Below, one piece after another: positions 21,536 to 33,276 of a DNA stretch of 37,352 bases (position 1 is its first letter; each line of letters opens with the position of its first letter). The stretch comes from Spirogloea muscicola (lineage: Eukaryota > Streptophyta > Zygnematophyceae > Spirogloeales > Spirogloeaceae). The notes under the pieces are model-generated. The model was not told the DNA's origin. It ran no database searches and saw nothing but the letters and a program-made list of their open reading frames with translations. A program made the position numbers and the translations under genes. The stretch covers positions 260,603 through 297,954 of the forward strand of contig WELB01000016.1 in the NCBI GenBank assembly GCA_009602725.1. Direction: 5' to 3'.

Positions 21536-23749
21536 AGCCACGGGCCATGGGGTGGCATTGAAAGAGGTGCAGCGCATAGAAGTCCTGTGTGTATGTGTAG
21601 GCTACTTAGTATTTTACCTCTTGTATACTTTCTTGGCACTCTTGCCACTGAGCACCAGGCCCTGGCCACACGTGACTCAAAGTCCGGCTCGCAAGGCGGC
21701 TGTAGTGCGCCACAATTGACACTGGCGCTATCTCCATGCATGGCCAGTCAGCGAGGTGCCGGGCAAGCCTATGAATATGCCAGGCTCTATTAGTTGCTCA
21801 ACTCGCAGTCCTGAGGCACCAAGCTGCTTGCTTTATTAAGCAGGCGGCCCCATTCTCCTGCCAAAATCAGGAAGTGGTCTTGTTGATTCTTCGATGAAGA
21901 TTTGTGGCAAGTCATGACGTCCTCTGCTCGGAATGCTTCAGCGCACCTATAAAGGTCGGATGACTGCAGCGGTTATGGCCCAGCTGCATAGGCANGGGGG
22001 GTGTGGTTGGGGGGGAGGAGAAAGGTGTGATGCATGGGCGGCCTGGCTCTTGAGCCCTCTCCTGGGCTCGAGCATACGGCCCCTCCGTCTTGATCGCCAA
22101 TGCTTGGCCACTGCTATGGCTACCACCGTACTGCCGACTGCAGCTCCTGGGACAGCTTGTAGTCGCCAAGCCTGAGCCTTGCTCGGCCGCCAGCTTCAGT
22201 GCAGTACTGAGCGCTACTAACGGTTTACCTAGTTTTCAGCAGGCCTCACTGCAGTTGGCCTGCGGTTGAGAGCTGCAGCATCCACTCTGCATGCATGCAG
22301 CAATGTCTAATTTTACCAAGGGCTGCGAATGTGCTGCAGAGCGTGGGCTGGCTAGCAGACGCTGCCGCGACGGATGCGGCGACCTGCATGATTGGCTCAC
22401 CTTGCACATCTCAGAAGCCGCGGTGCAGGCTTCATGGTCAGTTGCGGCATGCTTGCATGCTTGCTCCTGCATCAGGCTGTGCCGCAGAAACCCATTGCTG
22501 TGCTCGTTGCCTGCCCCCGTGGCAGGTACAGCACGCGCTGCACCGCCGGCTTGGTTGCCAGTGGCAGCCGGTGTCATGCAGGCGTGCTTGGTGCACATGG
22601 TCATGGACTTTGAGCTTCTTGAGATGCCATTTCTGTTGGCAGCAGGGGGTGCCTGGGACGAGCGGATCAAGCTGCACACTGCCTCAGTGGCCTACCATGC
22701 CATGCTTTCTCTTCACGCGGCTCTTGCTCGTCCTGGCCGCTCAGGCTGTCGTGTGGCTTGGCACACACCTCCTGCCTTGGAGTAGCACGGTGTCTATCCG
22801 ATTGGATATCCATCCAGCCGCCAGGCCCCACTCAGTCTGACGCCACCACTGGCAGGTGAGCTTGGCAACGACAGCCACCCTACCCTAAGCTGGCTGCTGA
22901 TCAAACCCTTCCATATGATATGTTGTGTTGATGCTTATGCAGGCTTTAGGCAGGTGAAGCAGCCTGTGGCAGATACGCTGAAGTATGCAGAGACTCTAAT
23001 CAAGGGCCAAGACCAAATTTTCTTTGTTTCACTAGTAACATATACTTTCATGTACACCATTGGACATCCCATATTGCACATCGAGACAGCAGTATTCTTG
23101 AGGGCACACGTATACATGGCATGGGTGGAGGCTGTCAAGGTCATGGCTAAGCTTGGTCCACACTCCATAAGCTATCCTGCTAACATGTGCACTGATCCAA
23201 TAGCACATGGGAACTCCATTTCTTTCTTACAGGCTTACATGGGGAGGTTGATGTCATCTGTATGAAACTACAGCTGCATGATACAACAAAATAGCCTCTC
23301 CATTAGTCACATACTGAATAATGAACAAGCACATCACTGTCTAAGAGCCCATGACAGAACTCATGACAGAACTCATCACACCAAGAAGCCTGTGCGAAAG
23401 TGCGAACTTGACCACAAGCAGGACAGGTCTTGCACGTTATAGCACAAGACCTGTCTATAAAAGTGTCAGTACGAGGGCCTTGCTTGCACTAAGACTGCGA
23501 TCCGGACAGTAGCTAGTACAAAACTTGATGGTGCCCATTACGGACAACCCTTTTTGCAGGAGACGCTCAATGAAGTGCTGTCAAAACATCTCTGAGGACT
23601 GCACCTTGCCAAACAAGGTGAAAGGATCCTACTAGCATAACCAGGTGCCAATCTAGAGACTTCTAAGTATACGCTCACCAAGGTGGGTGAAAAGAGAGAA
23701 ACATAAAGACTGCGAGGAGAAGGGTGTTCAAGCAAAGGTTGCACAGGCT
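21536..23749. other. 2.2-kb region without a recognised gene
   Basis: This region includes the SDF2 3' untranslated region, a single ambiguous base at 21995 and the 3' end of the RETICULATA-related gene. On the + strand 22290-23265 has several open stretches with CAG/GT boundaries. One is a 116-codon frame at 22915-23265 with VADTLKYAETLIKG and ending AYMGRLMSSV, but no family is recognised and no consistent phase model could be built. Near 23351-23374 there is a 12-bp tandem duplication (ATGACAGAACTC) and just after it a perfect hairpin at 23422-23455. TTACA (TGTAA on the minus strand) occurs at 23227 and 23236, possible distant poly(A) signals for the minus-strand gene. Confidence 0.35.
23422..23455. 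repeat. Perfect 11-bp inverted repeat with 12-nt loop
   Basis: GACAGGTCTTG at 23422-23432 is followed after 12 bases by its exact reverse complement, CAAGACCTGTC, at 23445-23455. It lies in non-coding sequence about 300 bases beyond the RETICULATA-related stop codon. Confidence 0.7.
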
Positions 23750-26606
23750 CTACTGGACCATGGTCACCTTCCGCTTGGTCTTTCTCTTGACTCGCCTGTT
23801 TGCTGGCTCACTTGCACGGTCTCCGTTATTCAAGAAGGGTAGGGGAAGGGAGGGAAGGGAGAAGGATGGTAATGTGAAGGCAGGTGAGGCGGGAGAAGTA
23901 GAAGGAGTGGAGTCTTCTGAGGCAGGAATAGCGGAAGGAGCATCCAAGCCCAGCCAGGTCAACCTAGATGGCTCCCCAATCTGGTTGCTGAGAAGCCTGC
24001 AACAATTGCCAAGCAGGCATGCATCATTTGCGTGTCAGCTTTTCTACCTGGCATCTGACCTCTTCGGAAGTGAGCAGCTCCTTGTGGCAATTGGCACCTC
24101 AAAAGGAGCAATGTTGCCAGTGCTGCAGAGGACCAGCGCTAGAAAAGTTGAATCATATCATGTCAAGCGTCTGACGATAGGTCACGGCAAGAATGCCTAC
24201 CTCAACACGGTGCTGCAAAGAATTCCAAAAGGTAGGCTGTTGACATGTTGGTGCATGGCGCGATCTGCACCATAAACAAGCTGGTACCTTATGTTGCCCG
24301 AGAGGCCCAGGTAGGCCCCATATCCCATAGCGCTTGTGCCAATTGAAGGCACAGCCATGGAGGGCTGGAACTTAGGGTTCCTGCCACCACACCACATACT
24401 CAATGCATCCATCAGCACTTGCACCTGGGGACAGGCAACTGCCGACAGTAACCTCACAACACGCAAGTGCGGACACTTGACGAAGCACTTACTTGACATA
24501 TCAACTATTAAATGTCTGTGCTCAGGCATGCGTCATCTCAGAGTGCATCGAAGGTGGAACCTGGCTTACCGCTTCTTCTTGATTGCAGCAACAAGGTTGG
24601 AAATTGCTCCACCAGCTGCTCCAATTGCAGATCCCACAAGACTCAACTCTGCACCCTTCAGTGCTAAAGAGAATACTCTTGACTGAGTGTTGAACTCCCT
24701 CAGTGGATAGCTCTTGTCAAACATGTTGTTGGGAAGTTTCTGCAGAGCATTCTGCCAATCGGAGCGGGCAGTCGTGCCGTATGATCGGCTGGGGGACACT
24801 GTGAAGACAATCGCAGCATTGCAGGCTGCCAAGGTCAACACATTCACTGCTGCCAGGTCCCACTCTTCTCGGAGCCTGGCAGACATCAGAGATAACGCAT
24901 TAGCATGGCTTGGTCACATCAAAGGTGGCATCCTTGCAACGGCCACTTCTGCACAAAGTTGCCTGATTGTCCGTTGGGAGGGGTCATTGATACAAGCCTT
25001 CGCCCCTCATCTTACGCAGGTCATGACACTACCAATTTAACCAAGAGAGAATCAAGTACCTGCGTCCTCGCTTCTTGTACTCCCAATACATGCCGCTCCC
25101 TATTGTGATGAACTGCTCGATGAGAACCTTTTGCATGAAAGCGGGGTCAGCCATCATCCTACCACAAGACAAAACAATCCTCTTTGCAGTGAGAATGTAG
25201 TTCGATAATTGCCAAGTGAGAGACTGACTGCAAGTCCCCTTTGACTAATCCACAGATAAGGTCAAGGTGCTTTGTGAGACCAAAGCACAAGCTAAGCAGT
25301 CACTCTGAAGTGCACACAACAGAGAAGAGACTCACCGCCCAATAATTGCACGCGAGGCATCTTGAGGAACAAGGCGGGACACAGTGCGCGCCATGGTAGG
25401 CCGGGCATTCATTGACATCACCCTCACAACTTGCGCCGAGCTTATCAAGCCCTGGACCATGATGAAGGACATGGGTTGTCTTAGTAGCTGGCGCGGTCTT
25501 TCAATGCACAAAAACCCTTGTTGCTTCTGTAGCAGCTGCTGAGCTTCCATCAATCTGACGCCTGTACAACTACATAGGGAGTCGCAAGGGCTTCAGCAGA
25601 AGCAGCTTCTCACCAACTCCAAGGCCTGCCGCATGCCCACAGGCACATCCCTCATTGTCTTGTACCACTCCTGCAGCACAGCCTGAATAGTCTCGCGGTC
25701 GAACAGCTGCCAGCAATGCACAGGTTCTCACGTCAGGCGCAAAATGCGCTAAGGCTACCACGTAGTGATTGCTGACCTGATTTATGCAACTGAAATAATA
25801 AGTATTCGAGCAGCCAGCTTGATGGCTGGGAGACAGCAGGCACTCCAGCAATTCAAGCTTTTGTACACCATTGTGGAGGTAAATAAGCCAAATGAGCATT
25901 TCCGCAAAACTGACCTCTGCAAGCACAGCCTTACGGATGAAGCTATCATCGTCTTCATCATCACCATCATCCTCGCCACCCATGTAGTCATCATCATCAC
26001 CCCCATCGTCACCCCCATCCCCACCCCCATGGAAATTCTTCTTGCCTATGTCGCCTCCATTGCCGCCAAGATCAACCTGGCACGAGTTGGCAGGGACCAC
26101 TTAGCAATAGTGGTGGAAGCATAGCGACTTTTGTCAGGCCGCCTGTAAGCTTAAGTGTTGAGGACCAGAAGTAGGAGATCGCTGCCTCATACCTGGGGAG
26201 AGGTCTTTGTCTGCGATTGAGACAGGTTCAATTTGGACTTCTCCAATGTCGCTCCTCCTCCATATGCTCCGTAGCCTTTCTTCATGACAGGAACCATCAT
26301 CGTGCCGCTCGGCACAGATACGGACGCGAGCCCAGAGTCCCCCTGCTCCCGCTCATCAGCAATCCCTGACTCGGAGCGCACGCTCGCTGCCTGCCTCCTG
26401 GACTCAGCCTGCGCCTTCCACCTCGATCGTGTACAGACGAGCTTGGCCGGAGCTGCACTCCTGCTCCTGCTGAGCACAGAAACCCTGCAGGGCTGCCTGC
26501 AGGCTAGATGATCGGGGCTACTGCTCTCCGGCAGTGACCGCGGCAGAGGAGTTGCGAGCTTGGAGGGAGCAAAGCCACCCGCCAGGGCGCGAGTGGCGGC
26601 GGCCAT
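23750..26606 (-). CDS. RETICULATA-related chloroplast protein (DUF3411)
   Basis: Eight minus-strand exons fit exactly: 26606-26193, 26076-25915, 25706-25614, 25451-25336, 25158-25060, 24875-24570, 24380-24201 and 23996-23750. They encode 538 residues. Residues 1 to about 100 are Ala/Ser/Arg-rich and look like a plastid transit peptide (MAAATRALAGGFAPSKLATP). An Asp/Gly-rich acidic stretch occupies about residues 150-180. The conserved family region follows: LFDRETIQAVLQEWYKTMRD, ISSAQVVRVMSMNARPTMAR, REEWDLAAVNVLTLAACNAA, RSYGTTARSDWQNALQKLPN, MFDKSYPLREF, VPSIGTSAMGYGAYLGLSGN and NIRYQLVYGADRAM. Hydrophobic segments around AVNVLTLAACNAAIVFTV and AIGAAGGAISNLVAAI suggest a plastid envelope protein. 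In Arabidopsis, family members affect leaf and chloroplast development. The biochemical activity is unknown. The C-terminus is Pro/Ser-rich and ends in a basic tail (RRVKRKTKRK). Confidence 0.93.
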
Positions 26607-27430
26607 CCTGGCAGCCCGCGCCGCCGGCCGCCGGCCGCTTGGGCGCCGGGAGGGCGGCTCCTCCGCTCAGCACGGCTGGCCTCAACGAGCAGGCAAGCAA
26701 GCAAAGCGCTGGCTCCTCTGCCGGAGCGCTGGGCCCGTCCGCGGCCGCGGTCAGCCGCTCTTCCAAGGCCTAGAAGAATTAGAGTATATCCGGTATTCTC
26801 GAGCGTTCCGCCACGAGGCGACAGGGCCCGGCGCGCGCTGCGGCGCGGCGCTCGCGGCGAGGCGTGGCGATGGCGGCGCGGAGGTCGGGGGGAGGGGGGG
26901 GGGGGNNNNNNNNNNNNNNNNNNNNNNNNNNNNNNNNNNNNNNNNNNNNNNNNNNNNNNNNNNNNNNNNNNNNNNNNNNNNNNNNNNNNNNNNNNNNNNN
27001 NNNNNNNNNNNNNNNNNNNNNNNNNNNNNNNNNNNNNNNNNNNNNNNNNNNNNNNNNNNNNNNNNNNNNNNNNNNNNNNNNNNNNNNNNNNNNNNNNNNN
27101 NNNNNNNNNNNNNNNNNNNNNNNNNNNNNNNNNNNNNNNNNNNNNNNNNNNNNNNNNNNNNNNNNNNNNNNNNNNNNNNNNNNNNNNNNNNNNNNNNNNN
27201 NNNNNNNNNNNNNNNNNCGGCGCGGCGGGGCCGTCGTCGCCGCCGGGCCGGCGGGCCTCCGGCGGCGCCCTCCCGCGGTCGGCGTTCCTCGGCAGCCTGC
27301 CACGCCTCTCCACCGGTGAGTCCCGCTAGCCGGCGCCACTGCAGCGTATCGACACGGCCGCCGCCGCCACTGCGCCGCCGGCTCCCGGACGTCACCGCGG
27401 CCCAATGGATTGTGCGTAGGAGTAACCTCT
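26607..27430. promoter_or_regulatory. Divergent promoter island with assembly gap, RETICULATA/bS20
   Basis: The divergent starts are 824 bases apart, of which 312 (26906-27217) are unknown bases. The known flanks are very GC-rich and end in a G-run just before the gap. CCACCG|GTGAGT near 27314 looks like a splice donor, and GTGCGTAG near 27419 could be an acceptor. An upstream leader or coding exon of the + strand gene may therefore lie in or next to the gap. Confidence 0.5.
26906..27217. other. Assembly gap (312 N)
   Basis: The run of unknown bases begins immediately after a G homopolymer inside a GC-rich promoter island. Apparent open reading frames spanning it are meaningless. Confidence 0.98.
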
Positions 27431-28123
27431 ATGGCCATGCTGGAGGCTGCTGGCCACCTTCGCTGTTCGATGGGGCGCTCAGTGGGTGCTGCCGCCACCG
27501 CCGGCGCTCGCGGCCATGCAGGTGCTGGGTCGGTCCCGAGGCTAGCGGCGGCGGGGACGGTCTCGGTGCGGGCTGCCAAGGCCGGCGGCACCACCGCCAA
27601 GCCCGTCCAGAAGAAGGTGGACTCGGCCATCAAGCGGGCCAAGCAGGCGGAGGTGCACCGCGTCTACAACAAGTCCCGCAGGACACAGATCAGCACCCGC
27701 ATGAAGAAGGTGCATGCCGCGGCACTGGCGGGAGGGCCTGGCAGCGGCCTCGATGGGCACTGCTGCAGTCATCCTTCACCAGCTTTAGAGCGCCATTTGA
27801 GAGCAATTCTGACGAGGATTAGTGTCAAGGGGAGCTTGAGATGAATGACGAGATGTGACCATAATCAGACCTTGTCTGGTTGTTTGATGGAGTAGGTCTT
27901 CGTTGCACTGGACGCCCTTAAGAAGGCAGCGAATCCGAGCCCGGGGGACCTGGCGCCCATCGAGGAGGAAATCGCGCGCGCATACTCCATCATCGATAAG
28001 GCCGTGAAGGTGGGGACCATTCACCAGAACACGGGCGCGCACCGCAAGTCTCGCATTGCCCGGGCGAAGAGGGCAGTCTCCATTGAGCTTGGCTGGTACA
28101 CCCCTGTGCCGGCCATGTCTTAG
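27431..28123 (+). CDS. RPS20: Plastid 30S ribosomal protein bS20c
   Basis: Two exons, 27431-27709 and 27896-28123, join in phase to 168 residues. Residues 1 to about 55 form an Ala/Gly/Arg-rich transit peptide (MAMLEAAGHLRCSMGRSVGA). The mature protein matches bacterial and plastid S20: KKVDSAIKRAKQAEVHRVYN, KSRRTQISTRMKK, then after the intron ALDALKKA, YSIIDKAVKVGTIHQNTGAH and RKSRIARAKRAV. The plant-type C-terminus is ELGWYTPVP. S20 binds 16S rRNA early in assembly of the small subunit. The intron falls right after RTRMKK-equivalent residues. The chosen start is the first ATG before a plausible transit peptide; an extra upstream exon is possible because of the nearby gap. Confidence 0.94.
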
Positions 28124-28597
28124 GATGGTGTCTTGCAGCCGTGTGTGCATGTTTTTCAGAAGCCCATTGACCCTTATCCAGGTTCCGCATAGAAGCACTG
28201 ATAGGCTTATTAGGAGCACGGACATTTGCCACTGGCAATAAAGTATGTACTATTTGCCAGCAATCAGCAAGGTGCTGCAGTGTTCAGTCTATGCCAGTGA
28301 TTGAAGAGGGCTAGATTGCTCAGGTCTCCTGTAGCATGTCAAGTCCGAGGATTCCCCTCAGGTTGACAGGATTGCGGTTTACCCATGCTAAGCAGTAACT
28401 GTATGCATTCATCCTGCCAACTGTGCCATGGTCCTCAGGAGCACGTCAAAGAGTCTGTGTCGATACTCAAGTATGACATTTACATGAGGTACATACAGCT
28501 GCAGCATTGCAGCCCTGATATGAGCTGCTGGGCAACAGGGGCTAAGCCCAGCAATGCGGTCCAGAGTCCACAAATGCTGAAGGCAAGATGGTTCATT

Positions 28598-28602
28598 TTA
28601 CA
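28598..28602 (-). terminator. Candidate poly(A) signal TGTAA of CDKC
   Basis: TTACA on the + strand, TGTAA on the transcript, lies about 240 bases beyond the CDKC stop at 28843. Confidence 0.35.
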
Positions 28603-28661
28603 AAATAATAATAACGACGAATCGGAATCAGTGAATTGACACAAGGCTGCCAGACTTCAAT

Positions 28662-28666
28662 TGTAA
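28662..28666 (+). terminator. Candidate poly(A) signal TGTAA of bS20c
   Basis: This is the nearest TGTAA after the bS20c stop at 28123, about 540 bases away. That is long for such a gene, so an unrecognised nearer signal may be used instead. Confidence 0.3.
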
Positions 28667-28842
28667 TCAACATCATTTGAGAATATGACTGCACACCGCA
28701 ATCTATTGATGGACACAGAGGGATGAATCTACATACCAAGTATCTTATTGCAATGAATGTTATGGCCATGAAAGTCAGCACATTGCCAGGAACTAGCTGG
28801 CCCTGATTGATCAGAAAAAGCTAATATAGAGCGGAGGTGACA

Positions 28843-31800
28843 TCATTGCCTGGGCTGATGCGACTGCGAGCGGTAATTTCCACCTGCAGGCGGCTGGCCA
28901 TAGCTACCAGACCTTGCATTGTCGGCGTGAGCGCCGTCCATATCTACATACCCTGGCAGCTGCTGTCCATACAACGGCCTGGCCCCGTATGCCATCGGCT
29001 GCATGCCTTGCTGATAAGGCATGGCAGTGTTGGGGCCCCTGCTGCCATAAGGAGCCACCTGGGCCGTGTACGCACCATAGCTACCATAGTAGGAAGACGC
29101 TGGTCCCCGTCCAGGCGGATAGTCAGCACTCCCGCCTTGCCCTGCACCAGTCCGGCTGCCTCCCTGTGGATAGCCACCTCCAGGTGGTGGCCGCCCAGAA
29201 CCGGTGTAGTAGCCGCCACCTCCGCCAGGCTGCGAGGAGCTGTGCTGTGGCTGGCCACCCCTGTGCTGGCCCCCTTGACTCTGCGCCGGCGGTAGCCTCC
29301 CATGGGACTGGGGCATTCCGCCAGCCCCGCCGCCTGCTCGCTGCTTCTTGGCAGCCTCCTCAGCTTGCTGCCTCTGCTGCTGCCGCTTCTTCTTCGTCTG
29401 GTACTCATGCGATGCCTCATAAGTGGGCAAGCTGCCAAGAGATGAAAAAGCAGCTATGAGAAGGTTTTAATATGCTTAGCAAATGCTTACATCCACATCG
29501 TGTGTGTCCAAGTGTTATTTGATGAGGACATGGACAAGCCAACCTTACACCTGATATCAATTTACCTGCTCGGTGCACAGGGGACTGGGTCCGTCCAGAA
29601 GTACTCTGCATCTAGAGCATCCTTGGCAGTTATCCTCTGCATGTGCAGACATCCGAACATCAATCCTGAGATGCAAGACAATGTCATGATCTATAGGCAC
29701 AAAGTGGAGATAGGGATGGAAGCAGAGCTGGTGTACATGAGACTGGCAAGAAAGACAGAAACCTGGAAAGCCATATGCAGCCTCAATATAAATAACAAGA
29801 CTGATCACTGACTTGAGCAGGGTCAAGAGTGAGCATGCGTTCCACCAAGTCAAGGGCGTGCCTGTCAAACCTGCAAGCCGCAGCTTTCTTTAGTTTGTCA
29901 GAATTAGGAAGGGCAGCAACACATAGAAGCTTCTGACGATCATACTTAAACAGTGATGTTAGCAAAGTGGACAATCTCCAGACACTCCATCTGACAAAGC
30001 CAATCATCAGCAAGAGACCCATCTAGAAGCAAGCAAGCAAGCAATAAGGACACCTGACATCTAGGATCACACAGAGCTGTCCTTACCCTCGGAAAACTTC
30101 CCGTATTCTTCTCTTGTATGGTCGTTCGGGCTTAAATTGGTGGTACCAAGGGAGCTTGGACACACCAGGCCATACTGACTCATCAGGAGATCCGCAGAGC
30201 TGGAAAGTCAGATTGAGCTGCTCCACCTGAATCACCACATCGACCATGTGATAATCTGTGGCTCAGTTGCTGTAACGTGCTCGTCAAGACAGCTATGACA
30301 TGTCAAGAACAACAAACAAAGCACAGCTCTGTAGCACACCTCGTTCTTGCCAGGTAGAATTGGTTTTGTGTGCAGCAACTCTGCAAAAATGCATCCCACA
30401 GACCACATGTCCACAGCAGGGCCATACTTGTTTTCCCCCATGAGCAGCTCCGGGGGCCTGCCCAAACAAGTCTTGTGTCAGCGAAACGAGCAATTGAGCT
30501 GAGAAATGTGACAGCAACTCAGCCATTCCCGACGAACCCATGCCAGATCCACAAAAAGAGCATACCTGTACCACAATGTGATGACCCGGTTGGTCAATGG
30601 GCCATTGTTTTCGCTGCTGAAAGGCCGGGCAAGTCCAAAGTCTGCCAGTTTGAGGATGCCTTTATTGTCTATCAGAAGATTGGATCCTGTCAAACAACAT
30701 ATGCCTTGTTAACCAATACAGCCACAACAGACACCAGCATGTCCACTCCTTGCCCTGGCACAATCAGGCACAAGAGAGCTGCGGTTGCTGGGAGGAATCC
30801 TAACAATCTGCAACTACCTTTGATATCTCTATGGAGAACCAAGTTCACGTGGCAATAATGGAGGCCAGTCAGCAGCTGCTTCATATAGCACTGCAGGAGA
30901 ACACTTGGAAAGTGCTAAAAAGCCAACACATTGCAAAGCAGTGACGATGAGTGCCATGCTCGCTCTGCTACTCATAGTACTTTCCAATCAGGACACTGCA
31001 GGGATCTGAGCATAGGTATGGTATGTCGTGAATGTAGGACTGCTGACCTTGATCTGGGGTACTGAGAAGCGCATGCCAGGTCGATCTGCCAGGCCCGTCA
31101 AGTCATGGTCCATATATTCGAATACCATGTAGATGCTGCCTTTGTACTTGTTGCTGTCCGTGGCTGCATGTGGAGGCGTGTTACAAAGTAAGCATACAGC
31201 ACAGAGGAAAGGGCAGTGCACAATCCGACTCAAATTCCCGATTACTATGTTGTGCGAGCAATGCCTGCAAAAGGACAGCTCTGCAGAAGCCCTTCTCTTT
31301 GGAGACGCTTTTGTAAAGCATATATACAAACCTTTTGACGTGACAATCTCCTTGAGGTCAATGACATTCTCGTGCTTCAGCTTTTTCAGGATTTTGATCT
31401 CTCTGATAGCTGTGATAGGAAACTGTCCACAAAAGCAAGGACAATGGACAAGATGTTGAGAGACAAGCTATGACTGAAAACAACCAGCAAATTCTAGTGA
31501 CTAAGCCACTCCAAAAGCTGCTCAAGGTAGACTACCTTATAGCAAGTTCATAGACAAGCAATGCAATATGGGCACACGAATACACGGAGGAAAGCAGACA
31601 CCTTACCCCCTCCTTCTCATTGTCCATGCGGACCTTCTTCAAGGCCACTATGTCGCCGGTTGCCTTCTCTTTCGCCATGTATACTTGACTGCACCGCGAC
31701 CGTAAGGTACTACTTTCAATGTAACTCCAAAATGCCATCCCAAGCAAAATATTGCAAGAGCATCCAAGCCCTAAATGCATAGGTTCCTCAACAAGCTGTT

Positions 31801-32091
31801 TCTCGCACTGGGACTCCACATGTTCCAGCAATTCACAAGCAGTGCTAGCGACAGGAGAGTCACTGCTGCCACGTAAGCAATCATGTGTGCACACCAGGAG
31901 CTATATTTGAAGTGCTATAGTGGACTATTGACGAAGACATTAAGCGCCACTGAAGCAGAGCTCCAATGATGCGAGACGCACCCATAGGTCCCCTCGCCAA
32001 TCTGCTCGAGCTTCTCAAAATGGTCGACGCTACGAGAGCCCCATGAAGGCGGCTCCTCCAGGTTCAGCTGCCCAGGCGCCGCCACCGCCAT
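28843..32091 (-). CDS. CDKC: Cyclin-dependent kinase C (CDK9-type, plant CDKC)
   Basis: Eleven minus-strand exons: 32091-31982, 31688-31607, 31422-31332, 31163-31048, 30890-30818, 30686-30566, 30457-30340, 30226-30087, 29870-29813, 29636-29566 and 29431-28843. All phases agree, giving 522 residues. The N-terminus [20 protein letters not shown] is that of plant CDKC. Kinase landmarks in order are the glycine loop GEGTYG, VALKK, the cyclin-binding helix [28 protein letters not shown] (catalytic Asp), [11 protein letters not shown], the activation-segment end [25 protein letters not shown] and [12 protein letters not shown]. From about residue 330 the tail has [19 protein letters not shown] and then a disordered Gly/Gln/Tyr/Pro-rich region. 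With cyclin T, CDKC phosphorylates the RNA polymerase II C-terminal domain to promote elongation. All catalytic residues are present. The gene is head-to-head with prohibitin. Confidence 0.96.
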
Positions 32092-32374
32092 CCCGCCAAA
32101 AGAACCCTAGTCACCTGGCCGGAGCCTGGCAACGGTTGCTGACGGCGGGCGGGCTGCGGCGCGCCGCCGCGAGGACAGCACGGCGTCGTCTTCACGCCAT
32201 GGCAAAAGTGCTCCGCCAGACGTGGGAGCGCCGCGCGAGCGCTGCTACTCGCGCCAATGGTGGTCGGGGCTCGCTCGTGCCCTAGTCCTGCCGCCCGGCG
32301 TGTGGCTGGCGGGACCTGCTGCGCCGCGGTCAGCGGCCCTCCCGAGCAACGAAGCGAGGAAGGCTAGAGAGCCT

Positions 32375-32421
32375 GGCGGTGGCGGCGGCGGCGGCGGTGG
32401 CGGCGGCGGCGGCGGCGGCGC
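32375..32421. repeat. (GGC)n trinucleotide tract
   Basis: About 15 GGC triplets with two GGT interruptions lie on the + strand, about 285 bases upstream of the CDKC start codon. Read from the CDKC side the tract is (GCC)n. Confidence 0.8.
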
Positions 32422-33272
32422 CACAGTCTCGAGGCGAGCTTGTAAAGCGGATCTTCATGGGCCTCGCTACGGAGTCGCTTCCGCGTGGCTTTCGGGCACA
32501 ACCTTCGTCACTCCCGCCTCCAGCCGGCCACTGGGGGCAAGGGCTGGCTTGTCTTGACGGAGGGGCCAAATGACGGAGGAGCCTAAGGGCCGGGTTCCAC
32601 CGGGTCGGTCGGCCGCGCCGAGGGGTACGTGTCGCGCATAGTATGGGATGACCGGCGATTACTCTGGCGAGGGCCCGGTCGTGGTCGCACGCCACGAAGG
32701 CGCCACATCGGACGCTGACCAGGACTCCTTTTGGGCGCGTCAAAGGGAGAAACGCGCGCATTTGCCACGCTGGCGGTCGGAGTCCAGACCACCTCCCGAC
32801 CCCCCCCCCCCGGNTGCCCGACACCTGGCGCTCCGAGCCCGTTGCGACAGTTGCGGGGTCCACCCCGTAGGCAGGCAGGTGCGGTGCACCGGTGCCGCTA
32901 AGCTAACGGTACCCGTTACAGAGCCAGACGGGGCCCCGTCAAGCTGGCCCGCCCACCGCCGGCGCCGGAACCGGCCGATCGCCGTCACCTTGACGGCGCC
33001 GTCCGCCCGCCGCCCAAACTGTCGTCAGTCTCGCTGTTAACCAACCATTAGCAGTAACCGCCAGATAACCGGCTTCCTCCCTCTGCGCCGCCCCCACCCC
33101 TCTCCCCAAAAACAAATTATTTCGTGACCAAGCCCCTGCCCCCGGCGTCCCGTCCCCGGTCTGAGGTTACAGGAGCAGTTACGGCATAAATGGGGATACT
33201 AGCTTTAATTGAAGTGAGTTAGTGGTCCCCCCCTCAGAGCCGTTCCTCCCCTCCCCCCGCCACAAGTCCATC

Positions 33273-33276
<4 letters not shown>

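Larger units (their letters stand above)
28124..28842. other. Convergent 3' region between bS20c and CDKC
   Basis: No coding exon is supported. A + strand TGTAA at 28662-28666 and a - strand TGTAA at 28602-28598 are the only such signals close to both stop codons. If used, the two transcripts would overlap at their 3' ends by roughly 60-100 bases. Confidence 0.4.

Noticed and set aside
26504-27822. Open frames of 150-420 codons across the assembly gap
   Set aside because: They run through 312 unknown bases, so their openness carries no information. The flanks belong to the RETICULATA and bS20c first exons or promoters.
28837-29459. Plus-strand open frames opposite the CDKC tail
   Set aside because: They are the antisense of the Gly/Gln/Tyr-rich CDKC C-terminal exon, which has clear family identity and splice support.
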